Positions 41,260 to 49,500 of a stretch of 64,000 nucleotides of DNA are shown here, in pieces. Every line of letters starts with the position of its first letter. Positions within the stretch are counted from its first letter, which is position 1. A program made the translations under genes and the position numbers. Below the pieces are notes generated by a model, which was not told the DNA's origin, ran no database searches, and saw nothing but the letters and a program-made list of their open reading frames with translations. Source of the stretch: Rhodospirillaceae bacterium (GTDB taxonomy: Bacteria > Pseudomonadota > Alphaproteobacteria > UBA8366); NCBI GenBank assembly GCA_002722095.1, contig PBKG01000006.1, forward strand, positions 1 to 64,000. The letters are read 5' to 3'.

Positions 41260-42228
41260 ATGTCCGACCTACCCAAATTCGTGCACATCGCCGAGGAAGG
41301 CCCTCGGGAAGGCTTTCAGATCGAAAAAGGGCCGATCTCGACCGAAAACAAGATCAGGCTCGTCGATGCGCTATCGGAAACCGGCCTCAAACACATACAG
41401 GTCTGCTCTTTCGTAAACCCCAAACGGGTGCCGGGAATGGCGGACGCCGAAGCCTTGGCCGGCGGAATCAAGGTAAATCCGGATGTGGAATATACCGCGC
41501 TCTGGTTTAACGAACGCGGCCTGGAGCAGGCGCTTTCGTTCGATCATCTCAGCGTCGACTGCAAGATCACGCTCTATGCGTCGGAACACTTCCTGATTAG
41601 CAATCTCAACCGCGACCGCAAGCGCCACCTGGAAAAAACCCGCGAACTGGTGAAGTTCTGCATCGACAAAGGGGTACCCGTCACCCGCGCCGGCATCAAC
41701 GCGGCATTCGGTTGCAATTTCGAAGGCGACGTTTCGCTCGACGCCTTGGTCGACACCGTCGAAGACACTCTCGCCCTCGCCGACGAGTTCAATCTCGAAA
41801 TCGAGGCTTTCAGCCTCGCCGATTCCATGGCCTGGGCAACGCCGCTCGGCATCAAGCGCGGCGTCGGCGCGGTGAAGGAAAAATATCCGGATATGCCCAT
41901 CCGGCTTCACCTCCACAACACCCGCGGTATGGGCATCGCCAACGCCTATGCGGGGATCGAAATGGGCGTCGACCGGTTCGACTCTTCGATTGCCGGCCTG
42001 GGCGGCTGTCCGTTCGCCAAACATCAAGGCGCGGCTGGCAATGTGGCCACCGAAGATCTCGCCTTCATGTGCGATGAGATGGGTATCGAAACCGGTATCG
42101 ACCTCGATGCGCTGATCGAAGCCTCGCAAGTCGCGACCGAAGTGGTCGCCCACGACACGCCCGCTTGTATCGCCAAGGGCGGTTCGCTGGCCGCCATTCG
42201 CCAGCGGCTCAAAGAAGCGGCCGAGTAG
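41260..42228 (+). CDS. HMG-CoA lyase-type aldolase
   Basis: TIM-barrel lyase of 322 residues related to HMG-CoA lyase and homologous acyl-CoA aldolases. It has the flexible catalytic Cys loop SIAGLGGCPFAKHQGAAGNVATED and the metal/His segment RLHLHNTRGMGI. The opening signature reads EGPREGFQIE where HMG-CoA lyase has GPRDGLQ, so the metal-binding Asp is a Glu, and HxHD is HxHN. It may therefore cleave something other than HMG-CoA, for instance a citramalyl-CoA. RBS GGGAGAGAAA precedes the ATG. An ABM-like gene follows 13 bases on. Confidence 0.85.
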   Translation: MSDLPKFVHIAEEGPREGFQIEKGPISTENKIRLVDALSETGLKHIQVCSFVNPKRVPGMADAEALAGGIKVNPDVEYTALWFNERGLEQALSFDHLSVDCKITLYASEHFLISNLNRDRKRHLEKTRELVKFCIDKGVPVTRAGINAAFGCNFEGDVSLDALVDTVEDTLALADEFNLEIEAFSLADSMAWATPLGIKRGVGAVKEKYPDMPIRLHLHNTRGMGIANAYAGIEMGVDRFDSSIAGLGGCPFAKHQGAAGNVATEDLAFMCDEMGIETGIDLDALIEASQVATEVVAHDTPACIAKGGSLAAIRQRLKEAAE

Positions 42229-42241
42229 AGGAGCACCATTC

Positions 42242-42556
42242 ATGGCTGGAAAAGTATACGTCCTCGCGAGCTTCAAACCCGCGGACGGAAAGAAAGACGA
42301 AGTCGAGGCGGTGTTGCGGGGCATGTGCGCACCGACCCGGAACGAGCCCGGTAACGAGATTTACGATCTCCACGCGAAGACCGCAGGCAGCGATGACGGT
42401 GACTCGTTTCACCTCTTCGAGCGATATGTGGACGCCGCCGCGCTCGACGCCCATCGCGAGACCGACCACTACAAGAACTATCGCGCCACGATCATGGACC
42501 TGCTCGCGGAACCGATCCATGTGGTGGTGATGGAAGGTGTCGACGTCGCCGGGTGA
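42242..42556 (+). CDS. Antibiotic biosynthesis monooxygenase (ABM) domain protein
   Basis: A 104-residue ferredoxin-like dimer of the ABM/quinol monooxygenase type: KVYVLASFKPADGKKDEVEAVL at the start, ARTEPGN-like TRNEPGNEIYDLHA, FHLFERYVDAAALDAHRETDHYKN, and the terminal LAEPIHVVVMEG. The pattern matches small cofactor-free monooxygenases or stress proteins. It is cotranscribed with the HMG-CoA lyase-type gene (13-base gap, GAGGAG ribosome site). Specific substrate cannot be told. Confidence 0.84.
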   Translation: MAGKVYVLASFKPADGKKDEVEAVLRGMCAPTRNEPGNEIYDLHAKTAGSDDGDSFHLFERYVDAAALDAHRETDHYKNYRATIMDLLAEPIHVVVMEGVDVAG

Positions 42557-42574
42557 TCCGCTAGCGGCCTTCAT

Positions 42575-42600
42575 TGTGCGCTGTTAGACAGAGGCGCACA
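42575..42600 (+). other. Hairpin-forming inverted repeat after the ABM gene
   Basis: TGTGCGC at 42575-42581 and GCGCACA at 42594-42600 are exact inverted copies around a 12-base interior that contains its own short TGT/ACA match. It lies 19 bases after the ABM stop, in the 184-base gap before the deacetylase gene. There is no T-run after it on either side, so it is not a canonical intrinsic terminator but could mark a transcript end. Confidence 0.45.
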
Positions 42601-42740
42601 CCAAGCTGGCGCTTCCAAGTCTTCATAAACGCGGATTAGGCCTAGTTCATCGGATGGGAATTCGAATTGCTCTAAGGATATAGGCTGTTGCAGTAGAATT
42701 CTGCCTCGCCTTCAAGCGTGCCAAATAGCCGGAGTGCGGA

Positions 42741-43595
42741 ATGCCGACCCATATTGCGTGTCTGACCTTCGATTTCGACGCCATGTACGGCATGGTCGCG
42801 CGCGGCCTCAAGACGCCGACGCCGGTATCGCGTGGCGAGTTCGGTGCCGTCTCGGTGCCACGTATTCTCGAATTGTTGGAGCGTTGGAATATTCCCACCA
42901 CATGGTTCATTCCGGGCGTCGTTATCGAGACCTATCCGGATTTGTGCCGCCGGATCGCAGACGCCGGTCACGAAATCGGCAATCACGGCTGGACTCATAT
43001 TCCACCGGCCGAGCTGTCGGCAAAGGCGGAGGAAGAGGGGCTAGTTCGGGCGAACGCCGCGATCACGGATATATCCGGCGTGTCGCCGCAAGGCTACCGG
43101 TCCCCGTCTTGGGATCTCAGCCCCGCCACCGTCGGGCTCCTGCTAAAGCACGGCTTTGTCTTCGACAGCAGCATGATGGGGCACGATAGCCAGCCCTATT
43201 TCGCGCGTGACGGGGATGTGGTCTCCGACGATGAACCGATACGTTTCGGCCCCGTGACGTCGCTGCTCGAAATGCCCATAAGCTGGTCGTTGGACGACTT
43301 CCCGCATTTCGAATATCTCCGCACCGCAACCCACCTTGCGCCGGGTCTCGCCAATGCCGGCCTCGTTCTGGAGAATTTCCTCGACGACTTCGCCTATATG
43401 ACGGAGACGGAATCCTGGGGAGTGCTCACCTATACCTTCCACCCATTCGTGATCGGGCGTGGGCATCGCATGCGCATGCTCGACAATCTTATTCGCGGCT
43501 TGAGCGATCGCGGCGCGGAATTCCTACGCATGCAGGACGCGGTCGCGGCATTTCTCGCCCGCAACGCGGAGACAGCGTCGGGTGCGGACCAGTAA
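42741..43595 (+). CDS. Polysaccharide deacetylase family protein (NodB fold)
   Basis: A 284-residue metal-dependent deacetylase-fold enzyme. The acid and metal Asp are in CLTFDFDAMYG, the metal His pair in GHEIGNHGWTH, and PQGYRSPSWDLSPATV forms the catalytic-barrel strand. The closest resemblance is to the cytosolic PuuE/HpPgdA-like group because there is no signal peptide. It might act on allantoin-like or N-acetylated small molecules. It is not adjacent to cell-wall genes; a ketopantoate reductase-type gene is convergent with it. Confidence 0.87.
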   Translation: MPTHIACLTFDFDAMYGMVARGLKTPTPVSRGEFGAVSVPRILELLERWNIPTTWFIPGVVIETYPDLCRRIADAGHEIGNHGWTHIPPAELSAKAEEEGLVRANAAITDISGVSPQGYRSPSWDLSPATVGLLLKHGFVFDSSMMGHDSQPYFARDGDVVSDDEPIRFGPVTSLLEMPISWSLDDFPHFEYLRTATHLAPGLANAGLVLENFLDDFAYMTETESWGVLTYTFHPFVIGRGHRMRMLDNLIRGLSDRGAEFLRMQDAVAAFLARNAETASGADQ

Positions 43596-43619
43596 CGACC
43601 TATTGATCGCTCTATTGGA

Positions 43620-44666
43620 TTAACTCGCTAACGCATCGCGGGATTGCCCTATCTCGCCGCGCTCCAACCGCCTGACCAATTCAGCCACCTTGCTATTCGC
43701 CTCGACAGGGATTCCCAACGCGCGTCCCTTTTCCTCAAGGTAGCCATTCATATATTCGATTTCCGTCGTTCGCCCCTTGGCGATATCTTGAGCGATGCCC
43801 GACAGATTTCGCCCCTTGATGCGCCTGCGTTCCCGCTTGAATTGACCGTCGACTGCAGCCCGTGCGGCTGCGTCGCCAGCCACGGCGGCCCGCCATATTG
43901 CCGGCTCGAGGCCGCGCACAGCGGTCACCGTGTAATCAAGCGCCTCACCGAGTGCGAGGCCCTCGGCCGCAATGCGGACCATGAAGTCTACCAGAGCCGG
44001 GTCGTCGAACATCGTGCGCATATCTAATCCGGTAATTCCGGATAGGGCGCTCGTCATCGCGTTCTCGATTAGTTTGGTCCAGCGCTCACCCAGGATGTTC
44101 TCGCTCACGCGGGCACTGTCCACCACACCCAATATTTCTGCGAGTTGCCGGACCCGCGGCGTAGCCCGCCCGTCGAGCTCGCCGATCCGGAACACATCGT
44201 ACGCCTCACCGCCGGACTCCCGCGCGCGGACGATATGTCTGGGACCGACGAGATGCGTACTAAGCGTGCTGGCGATACAACCGAGCGTACGTTCCGGTCC
44301 CGCGCGCTCGGCAACCAGCGGCTCCATCAATCCGTTCTGCATCGTGACGATGCATCCGTCGGAGCCCAAGAACGGCAGCACAAGCTCGGTCGCCCAAGCC
44401 GTGTCGTACATCTTCATGCAAATGAAGGCCGTACTGATTGATCTCTGGGACAACGCCTGCGCTTCGTCGACGTGCAGCGCTTCGATAGTCTGAACGAAAT
44501 CATTCTCGGGTGTTTCGATGCGAAGACCGTTCTTCTTGATTTCAGCGATGTGCTCGCGCCATGGATCGACAAGTATCGTCTCAAATCCGCCGCGCGACAT
44601 CATCGCCGCCGTGTATCCGCCGACGGCGCCGGCACCGACAACGCAAATTTCAGCTTCGCCGGTCAT
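43620..44666 (-). CDS. Ketopantoate reductase-family (PanE/ApbA) protein
   Basis: NADP-dependent reductase of 348 residues. The Rossmann loop is ICVVGAGAVGGYTAAMMSRGG, the substrate Lys region is GERWTKLIENAMTSALSGITG, and the C-terminal helix bundle has GRTTEIEYMNGYLEEKGR. ApbA-family proteins reduce 2-oxo acids, and this paralogue lies with CMD-like proteins rather than panB/panC. The ATG at 44666 is two bases after the stop of the CMD-like gene, so it is in an operon. Confidence 0.84.
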   Translation of the reverse strand: MTGEAEICVVGAGAVGGYTAAMMSRGGFETILVDPWREHIAEIKKNGLRIETPENDFVQTIEALHVDEAQALSQRSISTAFICMKMYDTAWATELVLPFLGSDGCIVTMQNGLMEPLVAERAGPERTLGCIASTLSTHLVGPRHIVRARESGGEAYDVFRIGELDGRATPRVRQLAEILGVVDSARVSENILGERWTKLIENAMTSALSGITGLDMRTMFDDPALVDFMVRIAAEGLALGEALDYTVTAVRGLEPAIWRAAVAGDAAARAAVDGQFKRERRRIKGRNLSGIAQDIAKGRTTEIEYMNGYLEEKGRALGIPVEANSKVAELVRRLERGEIGQSRDALAS

Positions 44667-44668
44667 CT

Positions 44669-45178
44669 TCAGATGTCGAACGCCCCGATATGCATCATCA
44701 GCATGGTGAAATAACCGGTCACGGCGACGACCTCGACAATGCCTTCGACGCCGACAGCGTCCTTTAACTCCGCGTATTCGTCGTCGCTCAACCGGTTGAC
44801 TTCCAGGAGGCGGCGGCAAGCCTTGAGGATGCAGGTTTCCACATCGGTGATATCCGTCGGTATTCCGCCGCGCTCAATCTCGCGCAACGCGTCTTCGCTG
44901 GCGCCGGACTCGATGGCGGTCGGATAATGAATATCCCAGGCAGTCTTAACATCGTGATGTTGTGCCACGGTCATGATGATCATTTCGCGCTGGCGGTAGT
45001 CGAGTGCGACGTATCTTGCGTAATGCCCAAGTTCAAGAACGGTGCGCGCGACCGCGGGCTGCTGCATCCAGAGTAGGTGCGGCGGATGCAGTTCGCGGCC
45101 GAGCTCGCCGGTAAACCAGTCCGCGACCTCACCCTTCGCGCCGGTCAGTTCTTCGCTAAGCACATGTTCTTCCCGCAT
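44669..45178 (-). CDS. Carboxymuconolactone decarboxylase-like protein (CMD fold), copy 2
   Basis: A 169-residue all-helical protein of the AhpD/CMD superfamily: LDYRQREMIIMTVAQHHDVKTAWDIHYPTAIESG is the core (residues 60-93, two short motifs), then VVAVTGYFTMLMMHIGAFDI at the end. It lacks the C-x-x-C of peroxiredoxin reductase AhpD, so a lactone decarboxylase-like or structural role is favoured. RBS GGAG lies before ATG 45178. It is between the other CMD-like gene and the ketopantoate reductase. Confidence 0.82.
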   Translation of the reverse strand: MREEHVLSEELTGAKGEVADWFTGELGRELHPPHLLWMQQPAVARTVLELGHYARYVALDYRQREMIIMTVAQHHDVKTAWDIHYPTAIESGASEDALREIERGGIPTDITDVETCILKACRRLLEVNRLSDDEYAELKDAVGVEGIVEVVAVTGYFTMLMMHIGAFDI

Positions 45179-45249
45179 GGGTCAACTCCAATCCGTCTCA
45201 CTCTCGTATTTTGGCCGGGAGGCCTCGTTGCGATCCGCGCGTGGGTTGG

Positions 45250-45840
45250 TTACGTCGCCGATTGCGCACGCTGCTTCCGTTCCTCCCACGCCTGTTCCTT
45301 TTCGAAGACCGCGTCGTCCTCGATCTCGATGTCGAACGCTTTCACAAGCGCGCCGATGGCCATGAAATACGCGCTGGTCATCGCGATATCGATCACCTGA
45401 TCTGGCGCGTAATGGCGCTGAACCTCGTCCAGCACGTCCTGCGAAACGCCGTTCGCCTGGGCAATCGCCAGTGCGAAACGGCAAAGCGCCTGATGCGCGG
45501 GATCGAGATCGGGCGTGACCACGCCGTCCTTCAACGCCGCCATTTGGTCTTCCGTTGCTCCGGCGATGATCGCCAGCGGCGCATGATGCGCCCAGCCATA
45601 GGGGACAGCGTGCGCGGTGGCGGAAATCGCCAATTCACGCTCGATACTCGTCAGGTTCGACTCGTACTTTGTATACGCGCCGAGGAGAGAAAACCTTTTC
45701 GACGCTTCCGGCGATAGTGTCAGGGTTCTCAAGATATTGGAGACATAGCCCCGCGACGAGAGAATGTCGTCGAGTACCGCTTGCCGTTCGGTCTCCCCAT
45801 CGGTCGCAGCGTCGAGTTTAATTTTTGCCAATTGCGTCAT
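45250..45840 (-). CDS. Carboxymuconolactone decarboxylase-like protein (CMD fold), copy 1
   Basis: A 196-residue protein of the same fold: SSRGYVSNILRTLTLSPEASKRF, SIERELAISATAHAVPYGWAHHAPLAI, and DQVIDIAMTSAYFMAIGALVKAF. It also lacks the redox C-x-x-C, and only one Cys is visible. Start is ambiguous: ATG at 45840 directly abuts GGGAGG, while GTG at 45861 has the GGGAGG inside the coding region. The two CMD-like genes are separated by 71 bases and likely form an operon with the reductase. Confidence 0.8.
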   Translation of the reverse strand: MTQLAKIKLDAATDGETERQAVLDDILSSRGYVSNILRTLTLSPEASKRFSLLGAYTKYESNLTSIERELAISATAHAVPYGWAHHAPLAIIAGATEDQMAALKDGVVTPDLDPAHQALCRFALAIAQANGVSQDVLDEVQRHYAPDQVIDIAMTSAYFMAIGALVKAFDIEIEDDAVFEKEQAWEERKQRAQSAT

Positions 45841-46119
45841 CCTCCCAATCGATCGATCCACCGTCGCTTTATATTATTTTCGACGCGTATGGATGATATC
45901 GAGTGGGCAAAAAAGCGGCAAGATTGCGCCACAACGATCAATCAATCGATGGAAATATCGCCTGGCGCCTAGACCATACTTCCGCTTCTGCTCATAAGGG
46001 GACGTGCCGTGCAAATGTCCCACAAGGCGACAGGGCCTATCGTCGAATTCCCTCTCCCGAAACAGGGATAGGAGACAGCAGTTGTTTTGACGCCACAGGA
46101 TAGGGCGCAAAAACGTCCC

Positions 46120-47784
46120 TTACATGTGAATCGAGACGTTGCCGAGCCGTTCGGTGAGTTTCATGTTTTCGGCGTAATCCACCGGTACCGCCACCAGTGC
46201 GGGCCCATCCTGGGCGAATGCTTTTTCCAGGGCCGGCACCAATTGATCCGGCGTTTCGACTTCGGTGCCCCACATGCCATAGGCCTCCGCCAGTTTGGCG
46301 AAGTCGGGATTGTCGAATTCGAGATCGCTGTGGCGGCCTTCGAAACCGACCTGCTGCTTCCACTTGATGAGACCGTATTCGCCGTCGAGCCAAACCATGG
46401 CGACGATATTGAGCTTGCGCCGCACGGCGGTCTCCAGCTCCTGCACGTTCATCGCGAAACCCGCATCGCCGGAGATAGACAATACCTTGCGGTCGGGGAA
46501 CGCCATCTTGGCGCCGATCGACCCCGGCATGGCAAATCCCATGGTGCAAAATCCGTTCGAGATCAGGCAAGTGTTGGGTTCGCTGCACTGATAGTAGCGA
46601 GCGATCCACATCTTATGGGCGCCCACGTCGGACAGCACGATATCTTCGTCCCCCATGAACTCGCGCACATCGTGAAGGATGCGTTGGGGCTTCATGGGAA
46701 AGGAGCCGTCATCCTTTTCGGCGACGAAATCGTCAGCCATGGTTTTGCGAAGCTCCGCGCGCTTGCCAATATCGAAAAGCGGCAGTTTGTCCGAATGGTC
46801 GGCTTCGATCAGTTCGTTCATCTGCCAGAGCGCATCGGCAAGATCGGAGATCACTTCCACCGTCGGCAAATAGTCGCGATCGACCTCCGCCGGTAGAAAA
46901 TCGATATGGATAATCTTCTTGTCGTCCTTGTTCGTACGGTTCCAGGCCGATGGTGAATATTCCACCAGATCGTAACCGCAGGAGATGATCAGATCCGCGT
47001 CGTCGAAGGCAAGGTTGTTGTAGTCGCCGCTGCCGAGCCCCATGGTGAACAAGCAATGCTCATCCTCCATAGAGATCGCGCCCTTGCCCATGAAGGTATT
47101 GACCACACCGATGCCGGTATTGTGGGCAAGGCGGCGCAGCTGAGCCGCGGCGCGCTTCCGGATCGCGCCATTGCCCGCAAGGATGATCGGATGGTCCGCC
47201 TCGACGATGAGTTCGACCGCCGCCGCGACGGCCTTATGATCGGCGCCCGGCCGGCGCACTTTGATTGGAGTCATTGGCTTGTGGTCGACCTCTTCCTTGG
47301 CCACATCCTCCGGCAATTCGAGAACGCATAGGCCGGGCTTTTCGGTTTCGGCAATCTTGAAAGCCTTACGCACGCATTCGGTAATGTTTTCGCCGGCGAC
47401 GATGGTCTGGGTCCATTTGCTGATCGGCTCGCACATGCGGATCGAATCCATGATTTGATGGCTCTCCTTGTGGAGCCGCTTGGTGGAGCCTTGCCCGATG
47501 ATGGCGATTACCGGCGCCCGGTCCATGTTCGCATCCGCAAGCCCGGTGACGAGGTTGGTAACGCCGGGCCCCAAGGTCGCCAGGCAAACGCCGGCTTTAC
47601 CGGTCAGCCGGCCATAAGCATCGGCCATAAAGGCGGCGGCTTGTTCGTGACGGCACAGCACGAAATCGATTTTGCTGTTGGTCAGCGAAATCATCATGTC
47701 GGCGTTTTCCTCGCCGGGCACGCCGAAAATACGCTCAACCCCTTCTTCTTCCAGGCACTTCACAAACAGGTCCGAGGCTTTCAT
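46120..47784 (-). CDS. AlsS-like acetolactate synthase large subunit-type TPP enzyme
   Basis: Thiamine diphosphate enzyme of 554 residues in the acetolactate synthase family: FGVPGEENADMM, catalytic Glu in LCRHEQAAAFMADAYGRLTG, and TPP signature ISGDAGFAMNVQELETAVRRKLNIVAMVW. A small regulatory subunit gene is not beside it, as in catabolic AlsS rather than biosynthetic IlvB. The last segment (NMKLTERLGNVSIHM) is also AlsS-like. The aldehyde dehydrogenase gene lies 102 bases upstream. It could condense pyruvate with itself or with an aldehyde from the cluster; substrate not proven. Confidence 0.82.
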   Translation of the reverse strand: MKASDLFVKCLEEEGVERIFGVPGEENADMMISLTNSKIDFVLCRHEQAAAFMADAYGRLTGKAGVCLATLGPGVTNLVTGLADANMDRAPVIAIIGQGSTKRLHKESHQIMDSIRMCEPISKWTQTIVAGENITECVRKAFKIAETEKPGLCVLELPEDVAKEEVDHKPMTPIKVRRPGADHKAVAAAVELIVEADHPIILAGNGAIRKRAAAQLRRLAHNTGIGVVNTFMGKGAISMEDEHCLFTMGLGSGDYNNLAFDDADLIISCGYDLVEYSPSAWNRTNKDDKKIIHIDFLPAEVDRDYLPTVEVISDLADALWQMNELIEADHSDKLPLFDIGKRAELRKTMADDFVAEKDDGSFPMKPQRILHDVREFMGDEDIVLSDVGAHKMWIARYYQCSEPNTCLISNGFCTMGFAMPGSIGAKMAFPDRKVLSISGDAGFAMNVQELETAVRRKLNIVAMVWLDGEYGLIKWKQQVGFEGRHSDLEFDNPDFAKLAEAYGMWGTEVETPDQLVPALEKAFAQDGPALVAVPVDYAENMKLTERLGNVSIHM

Positions 47785-47886
47785 GGGCTTGTCCTTTGAT
47801 TGGATTGTTCGGAACGTCAGTCCAATTAATACGGTATTTAGGTAGGAAACTGCACTAACACTCGCTCACGTTTCGGAGAGGATCGG

Positions 47887-49284
47887 TCATAACGATTTCG
47901 AGCGCAGCACCATCATCTTATCGATCTGCATATCTTCGACCGTATGGCCGATCCCGCCAACCCCATGGCCGGATTGGCGGAGCCCGGCAAAGGGCATCCA
48001 ATCGACACGGAACGCAGTGTGGTCGTTGACCATAACAGCCGATGCATCGAGCCCGCGATAGGCGATCATGGCGGTGTCGATGTCACTGGTGAAGACCGCC
48101 GCCTGGAAGGCAAATGGTAACGCGTTGGCCCGTGTGAGGCCTTCTGCCACGCTGTCCGTGGGATAAACGCAAATCACGGGGCCGAAAATTTCCATCGCTG
48201 AAACCTTGGACTCAGGCGGCGGATCGTAAAGTACCGTCGGCGCATAGCAGGAGTCGCTCAACCGCTCGCCTCCCGAGATCAACTCGGCACCGCCTTCGAC
48301 CGCCTCTTTGACCCACTCTTCGACCCGGTCCACTTCACCATGGCGGATCAACGGGCCGACCTCGGTATCCATCAGCGTGGGATCGCCGACTTGCATCGCT
48401 TTACCCTTGGCACCCAAATCATCGGCCAAATCCCGCGCAATCGCTTTATCCGCAAATACCCGCTGCACCGACACGCAAACCTGGCCCGCATGATAGAAAC
48501 CGCCTTTCGCGAGCAGCGGCGTCATGTCATCAATATCCGCATCTTCGGCAACGATGACCGGCGCCGCGCCGCCATGTTCGAGAGCGCATCGGGCGCCCGG
48601 CGCCAATTGAGACCGCAACATCCAACCGACACGGGCCGAGCCGATGAAACTGAAAAACCCGACTCTCCCATCGGTGACCAGCTTGGTCGCAAGGTCGAGC
48701 GTCTCGGGCATGAGCACCTGACACCATTCCGGCGGCAGCCCTGCCTCGACCAGCATTTCCGCGATCTTGAAGCAGGAAAGCGGCGTGACATCGGCCGGTT
48801 TGACGATGACCGGACACCCGGCGGCCACAGCCGGGCCCACCTGATGGATGATCAGGTTGAAGGGGTGGTTGAACGCGCTAACCGCCACCACCGGGCCGAT
48901 AGGTTCTTTCTGGGTAAAGGCAACTCGACCCTGGCTTGCCGCGTTCAGCCCCATCGGCACCACATACCCGGCGTCCGCACGGAGCGTTTCGACACAACAT
49001 TGAATCCCGTCCGCACCGCGATCGATCTCAACCAGTGAATCCGGCAACGGCTTACCACCTTCGCTCGCTGCCAACATCGCTAATTCCTCGCGGCGATCGG
49101 TGATCATTGAAGCAAACCGGTGCAGTATCTCGATACGCTCGGCAAGTGGGAGCCAGTTATCCCGGGTTCGAAAAAGCGAATCGGCGGTCGTGAGCGCATT
49201 TTCGACCTCGCCCTCACCAACCTGATCGACGCTTGCCAGATGTGCGCCGTCCCACGGCGCGGTGACGTCCAACGGCTCGGCCAT
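47887..49284 (-). CDS. Aldehyde dehydrogenase family protein
   Basis: NAD(P)-dependent aldehyde dehydrogenase of 465 residues. The nucleophile is in GFYHAGQVCVSVQR and the general base Glu in ALEHGGAAPV; VVAVSAFNHPFNLIIHQVGPA is the cofactor-binding stretch. The ADH class with GQVCVSVQR resembles lactaldehyde, phosphonoacetaldehyde and sulfoacetaldehyde dehydrogenases. ATG at 49284 behind AGGAGAAGGTGGGC; a GTG at 49290 is less well placed. It ends 102 bases before the acetolactate synthase-like gene. Confidence 0.88.
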   Translation of the reverse strand: MAEPLDVTAPWDGAHLASVDQVGEGEVENALTTADSLFRTRDNWLPLAERIEILHRFASMITDRREELAMLAASEGGKPLPDSLVEIDRGADGIQCCVETLRADAGYVVPMGLNAASQGRVAFTQKEPIGPVVAVSAFNHPFNLIIHQVGPAVAAGCPVIVKPADVTPLSCFKIAEMLVEAGLPPEWCQVLMPETLDLATKLVTDGRVGFFSFIGSARVGWMLRSQLAPGARCALEHGGAAPVIVAEDADIDDMTPLLAKGGFYHAGQVCVSVQRVFADKAIARDLADDLGAKGKAMQVGDPTLMDTEVGPLIRHGEVDRVEEWVKEAVEGGAELISGGERLSDSCYAPTVLYDPPPESKVSAMEIFGPVICVYPTDSVAEGLTRANALPFAFQAAVFTSDIDTAMIAYRGLDASAVMVNDHTAFRVDWMPFAGLRQSGHGVGGIGHTVEDMQIDKMMVLRSKSL

Positions 49285-49315
49285 GCCCACCTTCTCCTAT
49301 CGGGAAATTTCGGTG

Positions 49316-49402
49316 TGGTGCCCCCAGAGAGACTCGAACTCTCACTCCGTTGCCGGAACTGGATTTTGAATCCAGCGCGTCTACCAATTCCGCCACAGGG
49401 GC
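49316..49402 (-). tRNA. tRNA-Leu(CAA)
   Basis: The 87 bases fold into a class II tRNA. The 5' acceptor strand GCCCCTG pairs with TGGGGGC (two G-T pairs), the anticodon stem CTGGA/TCCAG encloses the loop TTCAAAA with anticodon CAA, and a long variable arm precedes the T-arm GAGAGTTCGAGTCTCTC. CCA is encoded. It would read UUG leucine codons. Confidence 0.95.
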
Positions 49403-49421
49403 TAAACCGCAATTGGCGCCC

Positions 49422-49449
49422 ATCATACAAAGGGATGGGAACCGGTCAA
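49422..49449 (-). promoter_or_regulatory. Predicted sigma-70-type promoter of tRNA-Leu
   Basis: On the minus strand TTGACC (49449-49444), a 16-base spacer, and TATGAT (49427-49422) stand about 20 bases upstream of the tRNA 5' end at 49402. This is a good match to a vegetative promoter. Confidence 0.68.
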
Positions 49450-49500
49450 CGAAACAAAGCGAAAGCACACGGTCGAAAATTTCTTTAATCTAGGACTATC

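Noticed and set aside
41371..42324. Minus-strand open frame opposite the HMG-CoA lyase-type gene
   Set aside because: Antisense shadow of an enzyme with clear motifs on plus.
45990..46030. Possible GGGAC/GTCCC inverted repeat downstream of the AlsS-like gene
   Set aside because: Short stem with long loop and no T-run; could be chance in GC-rich DNA.
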